From a virus, in the IMG/VR virus record IMGVR_UViG_3300005582_000001, positions 1-64,000 of that record: a stretch of DNA of 64,000 bases; one strand, given 5' to 3'. The notes under the pieces were generated by a model. The model saw only the letters and a program-made list of their open reading frames with translations. It did no database searches and was not told the origin of the DNA. A program made the translations under genes and the position numbers. Below are positions 51,728 through 59,529 of the stretch, in pieces. Numbering within the stretch: the first letter of the stretch is position 1; each line of letters opens with the position of its first letter.

Positions 51728-53062
51728 CTACATGCCGCTCATGGCATCTTCTCGCTCGCGATCCAGCGTCTCCGCTCGCTGTCGAGCAAAGTTAATCTTC
51801 ATCATCACCAAGTCTTCGCGGATGCCTCGGTTGCGGTTCTTGCGGCAGTAGATGCGATATTCGCTCGCGTCTTGGTAGGTGTCGTCGTAGCGCTTCGGCC
51901 AGAACGGCATCAGGACCACATCGGCATCCATCCCCATCGCGGCCGAGTCGCGAATGTCGGCCAGTTGCGGAGTCGGGTCGGGGCGTTTGTCGATGTCGCG
52001 GTTCAGCTGCGCCAGCAAGATCACGCGAATCCCATGCTTCATGGCGACCCCCTTCATGCGGGCGGATACGTCCGCAACCTTCTCCTGCTTGTTGAAACCT
52101 TCCCCGACCAGAATCTGGGCGTAGTCCACGCAGACCACCTTCACGCCGTGCTTTTTGACGGCTTCCGCGATCTCGCGCTCAGCGCGGCCGATCGTGTGGC
52201 ACTTCTCCGTCACCCAGATCGGGGCCGAATTGGCAAAGTGTTCCTTGGCTTCAAACCGGAGTTGCTTCGAGGACTTCATCCACTCGGAGTCAGGCATCGC
52301 CGAGACCATCGCCATCGTTCGTGACGCCAGCATCGCCGAGGCCATTTCCTCGGAGACGATCATGCCAGGGACGCCGTGAGAGGCCGCGGCGTGCAGCCAC
52401 TGGAGGCCCAGCAGCGTCTTCCCGATGCTCGTCGAGGCGGCAATCACAATCAACTCGCCAGGGGCCGACCCGCGAATCAGCAGGTCGATGTCGCCGATCC
52501 CATCGTACAGCGACGGGCTGATGCCCGCCTCAAGATCGTCGATCATCTCATCGACCAATTCGGACAGGGGCCGGAGGCGGCGGACGGCCGTGTCTGATGC
52601 CATCTCCCCGAGTGACGCCGCCGCCTTGAGCGCGGCTTCCACAACCTCGCCCTCGTCGGAGGTGGCGTTGTAGGACGACTCGATCAGCTTGCGGCCGATC
52701 TCAATGGCCTTGCGCCTGTTCGACCGAGACACCACGACGCTCGCGTAGTAGGCCGCGTGGGCTGAGTGCGGGACGGTTTCGAGGATTTCCATCAGGTACT
52801 GCGGGCCACCCACTTCAGCCAGTGACCCGCGAGACTCCAGTTCCTGCGCCAGCATCACGACATCCACAGCGGAGTCGGACTCAGACAGGGACACGATCGC
52901 CGAGTAGATCGCGCCGTGAGTGTCGGCGTAGAAGTCCGCCGCCTGAATCAGCGGCTGCACCTCGGCAAGCCTGTTCGGATCGAGCATCAGTGCCCCGAGC
53001 AGGCTGCGCTCGGCGGTCAGGTCTTGCGGGGGTAGTCGGCAGTCGTTCGGTTTCATGTTCAA
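51728..53062 (-). CDS. dnaB: replicative DNA helicase (DnaB-like)
   Basis: 444 residues from TTG 53062 (TTGA overlap with the initiator stop; ATG 53056 possible). N-terminal DnaB domain (AERSLLGALMLDPNRL … FYADTHGAIYSAI), then a RecA-like core with a slightly unusual Walker A, AASTSIGKT, Walker B VKVVCVDYAQIL, LLAQLNRDIDKRP (H3/H4 region), and RNRGIREDLVMMKIN at the end. It unwinds DNA at the fork as a hexamer. It pairs with the initiator gene just upstream, as in lambda-like O/P or O/DnaB modules. Confidence 0.9.
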   Translation of the reverse strand: MNMKPNDCRLPPQDLTAERSLLGALMLDPNRLAEVQPLIQAADFYADTHGAIYSAIVSLSESDSAVDVVMLAQELESRGSLAEVGGPQYLMEILETVPHSAHAAYYASVVVSRSNRRKAIEIGRKLIESSYNATSDEGEVVEAALKAAASLGEMASDTAVRRLRPLSELVDEMIDDLEAGISPSLYDGIGDIDLLIRGSAPGELIVIAASTSIGKTLLGLQWLHAAASHGVPGMIVSEEMASAMLASRTMAMVSAMPDSEWMKSSKQLRFEAKEHFANSAPIWVTEKCHTIGRAEREIAEAVKKHGVKVVCVDYAQILVGEGFNKQEKVADVSARMKGVAMKHGIRVILLAQLNRDIDKRPDPTPQLADIRDSAAMGMDADVVLMPFWPKRYDDTYQDASEYRIYCRKNRNRGIREDLVMMKINFARQRAETLDREREDAMSGM

Positions 53063-54123
53063 AATGGGGCGTCCTGTGAGAGTTGGGCGAGAAGTTCATC
53101 ACCAAGATTCAAGTGCGGTCGTGCTGGAGTCAGTGGCGGATTTTCCGTCGTGCGCCGCGTTTGGAGTACCTTCGATGGGTCGGGCGCGGAGACTCGCGGC
53201 TTGGGGGGATGGCCAGACAGACCACGCGACTTTTCCCACACATCGACGCCCCACTCGGCCGGGTCTTCTGCGTATCCCCCGGACTTCAGCCACGCCGCAG
53301 GTGCCGGAATTCCTGTTCTGGGAGAAGTCGCGACAAACTTGGACGCCCCGTATTCCGCTGCCTTGGCCAACAGGTGATCTACGCACCGTTGATCGTCCCA
53401 GCCGTGCCTGTCGCGGAGATTGACCATCTCGACTTCCAGTGCCTCATCAACGTCATTCGGCTTAACTTTCTTCGGATACGCTGCGATGAACTGATCGACC
53501 CATTTGTTCAGTGGAGTCATGAGCATCAGTCGGTCAGCTTTCGCCTGGTCTTCCTTCGATAGCCCCACCGGAAGGGATCGCCACTCGGAACCGTCATGAG
53601 CGGCTGGGTCATGGCCTTTCAGAATCGAAGATGCAGGGAGAGAGAAATCTTCTTTTTCTTTCTTTGAAGCTGATTCTGATTCTGAAGCTGCTTCTGATGT
53701 ACTGACAGTGCTGACATTCTCTGACATTCTCTGACATTCTCTGACATCCTCTGACGCTTTCTTTCGTTCTCTCGTCTGTCGCTGATGTTCGGCGTTCTTG
53801 ATCTTTCTGTCTTCCGCGTCAAGTTTTTCGCGGTATTTTCCGTGGTTCAGCAGGCACCAGCCACCATCGACGGCCTTGATGCGTCGGCCATCAAAGTCCT
53901 TGGTGCGCGAGTATTTGTCGGGGGACAGCAGGCGATTCAAGCTCTCCTCGGTTTCCTCAATTGTTAGCCGCGCGATGGTAGCGAGGCCCGGAATCGACGA
54001 CTGGACCTCTCCGTACTTGTCCGCCATCGCGAGCATCGTGATCCAGAGGACTTTGGTTTCCTTCGACTCGCCCCAGATCGTGGAAGCGAGAATTGAACCA
54101 AACAGCTTCGTGTAACCGTTCAT
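53059..54123 (-). CDS. replication initiator (lambda O-like)
   Basis: 354 residues. Residues 1-85 are a winged-helix domain typical of phage initiators (MNGYTKLFGSILASTIWG … VLWITMLAMADKYGEV … IPGLATIARLT). A charged, low-complexity centre (about 110-165) is encoded by a period-10 DNA repeat. The C half is helical (MTPLNKWVDQFIAAYPKK). The iteron-like arrays inside and in front of the gene, plus the helicase next to it, support an origin-binding role as in lambda O. Confidence 0.75.
   Translation of the reverse strand: MNGYTKLFGSILASTIWGESKETKVLWITMLAMADKYGEVQSSIPGLATIARLTIEETEESLNRLLSPDKYSRTKDFDGRRIKAVDGGWCLLNHGKYREKLDAEDRKIKNAEHQRQTRERKKASEDVRECQRMSENVSTVSTSEAASESESASKKEKEDFSLPASSILKGHDPAAHDGSEWRSLPVGLSKEDQAKADRLMLMTPLNKWVDQFIAAYPKKVKPNDVDEALEVEMVNLRDRHGWDDQRCVDHLLAKAAEYGASKFVATSPRTGIPAPAAWLKSGGYAEDPAEWGVDVWEKSRGLSGHPPKPRVSAPDPSKVLQTRRTTENPPLTPARPHLNLGDELLAQLSQDAPF
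53711..53755. repeat. period-10 repeat inside the initiator gene (origin candidate)
   Basis: CTGACATTCT three times, then CTGACATCCT and CTGAC, head to tail with an exact 10-bp period. Because 10 is not a multiple of 3 the protein does not repeat simply, so the DNA itself appears to be under selection. Confidence 0.65.
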
Positions 54124-54135
54124 GTGAACCGCTCC

Positions 54136-54172
54136 GTCAGGTGATGTCAGGTGATGTCAGGTGATGTCAGGT
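54136..54172. repeat. period-10 repeat before the initiator gene (origin candidate)
   Basis: GTCAGGTGAT three times plus GTCAGGT. On the minus strand the unit reads CTGACATCAC, sharing CTGACAT with the array at 53711-53755 in opposite orientation. Confidence 0.65.
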
Positions 54173-54208
54173 TTTTTCGTGACGCCCAACGAGTCTGGCC
54201 CGCGCGTG

Positions 54209-54254
54209 AAAAAAGCGTCGCGAAAGCGCCCCTACCACAGGACTTTCGCGACGC
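54209..54254 (-). terminator. terminator ending the minus-strand recombination operon
   Basis: A perfect 12-bp inverted repeat (54215-54226 with 54243-54254, 16-nt loop) followed on the minus strand by TTTTTT (54214-54209). It separates the 54387-63375 genes from the replication genes. Confidence 0.85.
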
Positions 54255-54361
54255 CACCAAGCCCCCAAAGGGGAACCTGAATTGAATTTGCTCGCCGCTC
54301 GCCGTGGTAGGGCTACGCGACATTTGTTTTTGCCATCCTATCAACCGACTCGGAAGAATCA

Positions 54362-54381
54362 AGAACTTCCTTGAATCTTCT
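54362..54381 (-). promoter_or_regulatory. RGAA-N12-TTCY site 9
   Basis: Directly after the stop of 54387-54662. Read on the minus strand, TTTCAGAAGATTCAA is the same as at the capsid gene. It precedes the terminator and the origin-like repeats. Confidence 0.55.
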
Positions 54382-54386
54382 GAAAG

Positions 54387-54662
54387 CTAAGGGGCAGCGA
54401 CCGGTTCCTTGGCGACACTCAACCGCGCCGCCTGCTGCTCGGCCTCATCCGCCCAATCCATCAAGTGCCCGGCGAGCTTCCGCGCCACCTTCGGGCCAAG
54501 CGAGAACCTCAAGGTCTCACACCGCTCGATCTGCGCGGTCCCGGCCCCCACAAACTCGACTTGCCGCTCGTAGACCGACAGCACCGCCTCGATCTCGGGG
54601 ACGATCTCGCCCTCGACCAAGTTGTGCCGGATGTTTCTTGCCGTCGAAAATAGCTCTTTCAT
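54387..54662 (-). CDS. small helical hypothetical protein
   Basis: 91 residues, helical throughout (MKELFSTARNIRHNLVEGEI … HLMDWADEAEQQAARL). No family recognised. Last gene before the operon terminator. Confidence 0.5.
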   Translation of the reverse strand: MKELFSTARNIRHNLVEGEIVPEIEAVLSVYERQVEFVGAGTAQIERCETLRFSLGPKVARKLAGHLMDWADEAEQQAARLSVAKEPVAAP

Positions 54663-54695
54663 CGGAAGTTTTGCTCCGGACCTCTTGCGAGGCGT

Positions 54696-54950
54696 TCAGG
54701 GATTGCAACACACGTCGTGGAAGGCATCTGCCGTTTCGGCCAAGCTGCTTTGACTAATAAGGTTCCCCGACTCCATCAGCATCTTAGACAGATAAGCCAT
54801 GTCTATTGCTATACACTCATTAACATCACGAGACCCCTGGCCCGACTCCCAGTGCGAGCGTTTCTCTATCGAGACCTCTTCTCGATCACCAATGGTTCCG
54901 TCGGCGTCTGATTCGATCGTCACACTGATCTTCCATCGCTGCTTTGCCAT
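54696..54950 (-). CDS. small hypothetical protein
   Basis: 84 residues from ATG 54950 (AAGG upstream), ATGA overlap with the upstream gene. An antiparallel strand start (RWKISVTIESDADGTI) and a helical end. No family recognised. Confidence 0.5.
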   Translation of the reverse strand: MAKQRWKISVTIESDADGTIGDREEVSIEKRSHWESGQGSRDVNECIAIDMAYLSKMLMESGNLISQSSLAETADAFHDVCCNP

Positions 54951-55378
54951 CAACCTTGCCCCCCTGTCTCTTTCTTTGTTTCGAGGACGTAAGCCTTGCT
55001 CTCCTCGTCCCACACAATCCCCGGATACTGGAGTTCCTCCTGCAACGCCCGCCACAGCACCTTGGCGTGGTTCGAGCCTTTCGCGTTGAGCCTCTTCAGC
55101 AACTCCGTGATGTCGCTGACTCCGTAATCCCACAACCTCGGCACGGTGACGACTCTCAGATGTCCGCTCCCGGCTTTTTTCAACGCAATGTTTAACATTT
55201 CAGAGAACTCATACTCCCCAGCCTTGCCGACGACGCACATATCGCGGCCGCTGTCCACGATGCCCGCTGCCTGCGGATTCAGATACTCAATTACGACTTC
55301 CCCGAACTCGTTGATCTTCCAAAGGAAGCATGTCACACCCGTCTTAGGGGCTTCAAAGATCGAGTCATAAAACGACAT
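54950..55378 (-). CDS. hypothetical protein
   Basis: 142 residues from ATG 55378 (AAGGTG upstream). Alpha/beta with a VTVPRLWDYGVSDITELLKRL helix and a C-terminal KVLWRALQEELQYPGIVWDE segment. No family recognised. Confidence 0.5.
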   Translation of the reverse strand: MSFYDSIFEAPKTGVTCFLWKINEFGEVVIEYLNPQAAGIVDSGRDMCVVGKAGEYEFSEMLNIALKKAGSGHLRVVTVPRLWDYGVSDITELLKRLNAKGSNHAKVLWRALQEELQYPGIVWDEESKAYVLETKKETGGQG

Positions 55379-55444
55379 CTGTATACACCTTTTTATAACG
55401 TGTGCCCGCAATTACTTTTATGCACCGACAAACCTCACGCCCAC

Positions 55445-55497
55445 TACTACGCCAATCCCCATTTCAGGTTCAAGCGAAATCGTCATCGCCGAAGAGA
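55445..55497. repeat. imperfect direct repeat copy 1 flanking 55507-55845
   Basis: About 53 bp, roughly 80 percent alike 55873-55925; the first 19 bases are identical. On the minus strand it encodes a second NLFGDDDF-stop, here without the rest of the gene. Confidence 0.65.
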
Positions 55498-55506
55498 TTG
55501 CAACAA

Positions 55507-55845
55507 CTAGCGGGACCAGTCGTACTCGCCACTATTTACCCAGCCCAGCTTTTCCATCGCCGCCGTGAACGACTCCAGACCCTCATCGACCCAGTCCATC
55601 GCACTCAGCTTGCAGACCACGGCCGACATATGCTCGTGCCAAGAATACTCCATGATTGTGAAGTCCAGAAAATTGAAGTCTGCGACTCCTTCAACCGTGT
55701 CAATCGGGAACACGCTCGAACCAACCGGCAACAGCACCGGCATCGCCACGAGTTTCACGAAGTCTTCGCACCATTGATGATCTGCGTTGTCTGAGCAGCG
55801 CATCATCAGCAGTACCGGTGCCGCGATAACTGTTGGAAATCCCAT
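55507..55845 (-). CDS. hypothetical protein in a repeat-flanked cassette
   Basis: 112 residues, ATG 55845 with AAAGGAG six bases upstream. N terminus hydrophobic (FPTVIAAPVLLMMRC), then acidic alpha/beta with several Trp. No family recognised. Its flanks repeat the 3' end of the upstream gene, so it looks inserted. Confidence 0.5.
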   Translation of the reverse strand: MGFPTVIAAPVLLMMRCSDNADHQWCEDFVKLVAMPVLLPVGSSVFPIDTVEGVADFNFLDFTIMEYSWHEHMSAVVCKLSAMDWVDEGLESFTAAMEKLGWVNSGEYDWSR

Positions 55846-55872
55846 TGTCGTCTCCTTTAGTGTGCGAAAGGT

Positions 55873-55925
55873 TACTACGCCAATCCCCATTCAATGTTAA
55901 TCAGAAATCGTCGTCGCCAAAAAGA
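55873..55925. repeat. imperfect direct repeat copy 2 (3' end of 55901-56281)
   Basis: Contains the last codons and stop of the upstream gene plus trailing sequence; partner of 55445-55497. Confidence 0.65.
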
Positions 55926-56281
55926 TTCCCCGACATCGCCAGCCGCTTGGCCTTCAGGGTGATTTTCTTCTGCGGAGGAGTCGCGATCACCACTGGGGTT
56001 AGCGGCGGCAGGCCGACGGCGGCTCGCCCGGCGTCAGTCAGCGTGAAGGACAAGGTGCCGGATTTCGTGGTTGCCACGAAATCGCCCCGTTCGGCATCCG
56101 TTGGTTCCGGCATATCCGGCACCCACACGAAGCCCATCCGATAGGCGTCATTCACCAGCGGGAGGATGCGCGCGTCGTGGTACGAGCCATAGAGATCATG
56201 GCAAATCGTGGCCACCGAGTTGCAGTCCTCGAAGCTGACAAGGAAGCGTCGCAAGGTTTCGTTTATTGAGTAGCCAGCCAT
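55901..56281 (-). CDS. hypothetical protein with an SSB-like acidic tip
   Basis: 126 residues from ATG 56281 (GAGG upstream), overlapping the methyltransferase gene end. A possible winged-helix N part (SINETLRRFLVSF … HDARILPLVNDAYRMGFV), then a basic linker and the C-terminal tip NLFGDDDF. SSB proteins end in a similar acidic-aromatic tip (DDDIPF) that binds partners; here the resemblance is by eye. No OB fold is evident. Confidence 0.5.
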   Translation of the reverse strand: MAGYSINETLRRFLVSFEDCNSVATICHDLYGSYHDARILPLVNDAYRMGFVWVPDMPEPTDAERGDFVATTKSGTLSFTLTDAGRAAVGLPPLTPVVIATPPQKKITLKAKRLAMSGNLFGDDDF

Positions 56282-57078
56282 GCCATCCTCGCTTTCGTAA
56301 GTTCGACCTGGCACTCGCGGTTGTCGATCCCGTGACCGACGCGCCCGAGAGACACCGCCGCGTCGATAGTTGTGCCAGATCCACTGAAGGGGTCTAGTAC
56401 GATCCCGCCGGGGTTCGTGAGTGCCTCAATGAACGGCGAGATCAGCTTTTTCGGGTAAGGAGCCTCGTTGGAAGACGCGCCCGACCAGCCGAGATGCCCG
56501 CCGCCAACAGTGACTCGATGCACATCGCGGGGTCGAGCCAGCTTGCCCGTCGGGTACTCGTTGCCAAGCCGTCGCTCCCCGGTCTCGGTGCGTTGCCGGA
56601 ATCGCCCGCCGTTGGTGAACTTCGGCGGTGTCGCGATCGCTTCCCAGTTCCAGACGTGCGGCTTCTTCCTGTCCTTGAACGCGAGGACGTATTCCCAGTC
56701 GTTGCCGAACCAGTCCTTCCGATTCGGCGGCGCGTTCTTATGCCACACGACCGGGCGTTCCACCAGCAGGCCGCGATCGTCGCATTCGATCATCAGCCGC
56801 TCGCAGGCCGCGTTATACTGCCCGGCCTTGACGGAGCCGTTCACCACGAAGATCGCGTAGCCCCGGCTGAGGCGCGTCGAGGCCACGACGACATCGGCCA
56901 TCCACGAGGCCCACTCCTTCGGAGAGAGGGGCTTGTTCTTCCCGCCGATATAGCGCCGCATCTTTCCGCAGTACGGGGGCGAGCCAATGACGAGATCGAC
57001 ACTCTCGGGCGACATCGCGCGCATCACCTCAAGGCAATCACCGACTTGGACCGACCAGGCTGCTTGTTCGTCACTCAA
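56263..57078 (-). CDS. DNA methyltransferase (SPPY type)
   Basis: 271 residues from TTG 57078 (AAGGA upstream). Beta-class order: catalytic motif IV GSPPY near residue 33, then the target region, and the FxGxG SAM motif DPFSGSGTTIDAAVSLGR near 240. SPPY usually marks N4-cytosine enzymes, but N6-adenine is possible. It probably protects phage DNA from restriction. No cognate nuclease next to it. Confidence 0.85.
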   Translation of the reverse strand: MSDEQAAWSVQVGDCLEVMRAMSPESVDLVIGSPPYCGKMRRYIGGKNKPLSPKEWASWMADVVVASTRLSRGYAIFVVNGSVKAGQYNAACERLMIECDDRGLLVERPVVWHKNAPPNRKDWFGNDWEYVLAFKDRKKPHVWNWEAIATPPKFTNGGRFRQRTETGERRLGNEYPTGKLARPRDVHRVTVGGGHLGWSGASSNEAPYPKKLISPFIEALTNPGGIVLDPFSGSGTTIDAAVSLGRVGHGIDNRECQVELTKARMAWLATQ

Positions 57079-57102
57079 TTGGAAATCCTTTTCATCGCTG
57101 TT

Positions 57103-57885
57103 TTAGAGCAGCATCGTGGCCGCTGTGATGATCTCACCCATCAGGGTGTAGCACTTCCGGCCGTTCCCGCTCGGCCACTCTTCCCGATAGAGCCGTTCTA
57201 TCGCGTCCCAGTTCTCGTAAATTGCGTTCCAGACGCGACCATGTTTGACATCAGACAGACGCGGCAGCTTGACCCGCAGCTCCGGCACGGCATCGAGTAG
57301 CCTCGCGCACCGCCCGAAATCGGCGGGATCGTGCGGATGATTGTTTTCTATGAAGAGGCCGCGATCCGACAACACAGACGCGAGATACTTACTACTCAGT
57401 CCGGTGTCATCTGAGATGAACCATGCGTCCAGTCCCATGTCCGCGCGAGCCAGCCGCTCCGGCGTTCGCAGCACGCGGACAATCTCATCCGCAGCCGCGA
57501 TGGTGGCGTTCAGGTGACGTGGGCAGAGCGAGAGCGTCTTCCCGTGCTTGGCGGCGAGGTGATTCCAGATCGCTGCCAGCAGGCCAATCTGGCCGACGAA
57601 GATCGAACCGTCAGCGTTGGGCGGGTCGATCTCCGGATCCGCATCATCGTCGAGGTCGCTCGCTTCCTCAGAGTCGTCGCGGTTCCGCAGCGCATCGGCC
57701 CTCAATTTGCCGATCTCGTCCAGCAGCTCGCCGTTTTGCTTGGACAGTTCGTCGCGATCCGCCGTCACGGATTCCAGCCAGTCCAAGACTTGGGTGATCT
57801 CTCCCATCCTCACAGCAGGCCAGCCATCCGGCTCGTGATCGTCTTCGAGCAGCCGCAGTTTCGCGATTGTGTCATCAATCAGCAT
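57103..57885 (-). CDS. hypothetical coiled-coil/alpha-beta protein
   Basis: 260 residues. Residues 30-65 are a coiled coil (ADRDELSKQNGELLDEIGKL), followed by an acidic linker (EEASDLDDDADPEIDPP), then an alpha/beta part with LCPRHLNATIAAADEIV. No family recognised. Encoded with exonuclease and methyltransferase genes. Confidence 0.55.
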   Translation of the reverse strand: MLIDDTIAKLRLLEDDHEPDGWPAVRMGEITQVLDWLESVTADRDELSKQNGELLDEIGKLRADALRNRDDSEEASDLDDDADPEIDPPNADGSIFVGQIGLLAAIWNHLAAKHGKTLSLCPRHLNATIAAADEIVRVLRTPERLARADMGLDAWFISDDTGLSSKYLASVLSDRGLFIENNHPHDPADFGRCARLLDAVPELRVKLPRLSDVKHGRVWNAIYENWDAIERLYREEWPSGNGRKCYTLMGEIITAATMLL

Positions 57886-57886
57886 T

Positions 57887-58618
57887 TCAGTTCCCCGAGT
57901 AGTGTTCGACCGTAAACCGCAAGTCGTCGTCCATGTCCGTCATGCCACCCGGTGAGAGCATCCACGCCAGATAGGAGCGTGGGACATCCTGCCAGAGCAT
58001 CCCTTTGTGCTTGCCGAACTTGCATCGCGACAGCAGGATCGGTTCGGCGACCCACTGCATCAGATACTCGACCGTGCGTTGCTCGTCGGTCGTCGCACGG
58101 GCCAGCACTTCCGTCAGTTCACGCAGCAGCAGGCACGCCGTCACGACCGCATCGGGGAAGGCCCGGTGCATCGGTAACAGCTTGATCTCGGCGGGGATAT
58201 CGAGCTTCAGGTGATACCGCAGGAACTGGTTTCCATACGATTCCAAGTCCGGCCACAGCTTCTGAGCCAGCCGCATCGTGCAGAGAAACGGCCGCTTGAT
58301 TTCGGGCAGGAACGCCGAGTCGAACCGTGCGTTGTGGGCCACAGGGAGCAACGACGAACGAAGCAGGTCGAGTTGAAACACGGCGAGTTCCAGTGTCGGC
58401 TCGCCAATCACGTCATGATCCACCAGATGGTGGATGGCCGACGCCGCAGCCGGAATCGGAACCAGAGGGTCAACAAGACTCCCTCTAGTCCCCAAGACGA
58501 GTACACCCTCCGTGAGCGAGCAAGGGACGGCGGCGATCTCAACCACCCGGTGGATTGCCGGGTCCAGACCTGTCGTCTCGATGTCAATCACATCGAACTC
58601 TGTATCTATAATGTTCAC
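57887..58618 (-). CDS. DnaQ-like exonuclease (ExoX type)
   Basis: 243 residues. DEDDh exonuclease: DIETTGLDP (motif I) near 13, VAHNARFDSAFL (motif II) near 95, HRAFPDAVVTACLL (motif III) near 150. The C-terminal region (CKFGKHKGMLWQDVPRSYLAWML) is the ExoX-type add-on. It degrades DNA 3' to 5' and probably works in repair or recombination. The start overlaps the upstream gene (ATGA). Confidence 0.85.
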   Translation of the reverse strand: MNIIDTEFDVIDIETTGLDPAIHRVVEIAAVPCSLTEGVLVLGTRGSLVDPLVPIPAAASAIHHLVDHDVIGEPTLELAVFQLDLLRSSLLPVAHNARFDSAFLPEIKRPFLCTMRLAQKLWPDLESYGNQFLRYHLKLDIPAEIKLLPMHRAFPDAVVTACLLLRELTEVLARATTDEQRTVEYLMQWVAEPILLSRCKFGKHKGMLWQDVPRSYLAWMLSPGGMTDMDDDLRFTVEHYSGN

Positions 58619-58935
58619 TTGTTTTTCCTCGCTTGGAGCATCGCATCCGCGTAAATGTAACGAGCCTTCGCTTCCGCCATTTTATAATGCACGGCAGGGA
58701 GATAGTCGTCTTCCTTGATCCCAAGGAACCGGGCAACATCACCAATGGACGTTCCCGAGATGGAATCCACCACCCCAATCCGCGCGTTCACCGCAAAGTG
58801 ATCCCGCAGCGTGAGGCCCGTCGAGTTCGTGTGGAAGACTTCATCCGTAACAGTCATTGAATACTCAAGCATCGGATAAACCGGCCCCCCGTCGTCGATA
58901 TAGTCGGCGTCAATCGGATGTTCGCTGTCGGACAT
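58615..58935 (-). CDS. conserved-type small phage protein
   Basis: 106 residues. The YSMTVTDEVFHTNSTGLTLRDHFAVNA block and the YIYADAMLQAR end are typical of small phage proteins in early operons. Function unknown. AGCAGGGA precedes the ATG; an upstream terminator implies its own promoter or read-through. Confidence 0.55.
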   Translation of the reverse strand: MSDSEHPIDADYIDDGGPVYPMLEYSMTVTDEVFHTNSTGLTLRDHFAVNARIGVVDSISGTSIGDVARFLGIKEDDYLPAVHYKMAEAKARYIYADAMLQARKNK

Positions 58936-58954
58936 ATATCCCTGCTTTCTAAAG

Positions 58955-59022
58955 AAAAAACCGTCGCCGCCTGCCCCGCAGAGTGCTGCGCCACGGGGCT
59001 GGATGCGCTCCAGCGACGACGG
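58955..59022 (-). terminator. large terminator hairpin
   Basis: On the minus strand, the ten bases at 59022-59013 pair with 58970-58961 (one G-U), enclosing a second CCCCG/CGGGG hairpin, followed by TTTTTT (58960-58955). Ends the 59033-63375 operon. Confidence 0.7.
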
Positions 59023-59032
59023 CCTTGGAGAT

Positions 59033-59296
59033 TCACTTCACGAACTGTTTGACCGCGTTGTGCTGATTGAGCAGGTCCATTGCGACCCGCGCTTCGACGG
59101 AACCCGCCTTCGTGGCCAAGTACCGGTCAAGCAGCCGCAAGGAGAACTCGCACAGGTGGTGCGACTGCCCGCTCTCGGGGGAATCCGCCTTGGGGCGGCG
59201 ATCCACCTTCGTGCGTTGCCGCGTGGTGCCGATAATGTTGTTGCGTCCAACATGAGCGGACTTCTTGCTGCCTAAGTTTGGTATCACGATCGTCAC
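59033..59296 (-). CDS. small basic hypothetical protein
   Basis: 87 residues from GTG 59296 (GTGA overlap with the previous stop). Basic N half (GRNNIIGTTRQRTKVDRRP) and a helical C half. No family recognised. Confidence 0.5.
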   Translation of the reverse strand: MTIVIPNLGSKKSAHVGRNNIIGTTRQRTKVDRRPKADSPESGQSHHLCEFSLRLLDRYLATKAGSVEARVAMDLLNQHNAVKQFVK

Positions 59297-59529
59297 TTCG
59301 CGGACTCCTTCGGGTAATGGTAAGCCGCTGGCCAAGGTCCGCCTCGACCGCGCGTATGACTCTTGATGATCGCCACGGGAGCGAGTAGCCCCACTCCCGA
59401 CGCGGTGGTAAACAGCACTGTGCTAGGGTCCGCCTGCGAGACCCCGTAGAACTCGATCACGTCGTCCACGGCGAACGCGAATCGCCCGATGGAGAACTCG
59501 GCGGTGACGACGCGCTCATACTCACGCAT
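59293..59529 (-). CDS. small beta-rich hypothetical protein
   Basis: 78 residues from ATG 59529, overlapping the previous stop. TAEFSIGRFAFAVDDVIEFYG and STVLFTTASGVGLLAPVAII suggest a small beta barrel. No family recognised. Confidence 0.5.
   Translation of the reverse strand: MREYERVVTAEFSIGRFAFAVDDVIEFYGVSQADPSTVLFTTASGVGLLAPVAIIKSHTRGRGGPWPAAYHYPKESAK

Noticed and set aside
53711-53755. Possible CRISPR array
   Set aside because: Units are 10 bp with no spacers; this is an iteron-like tandem repeat.
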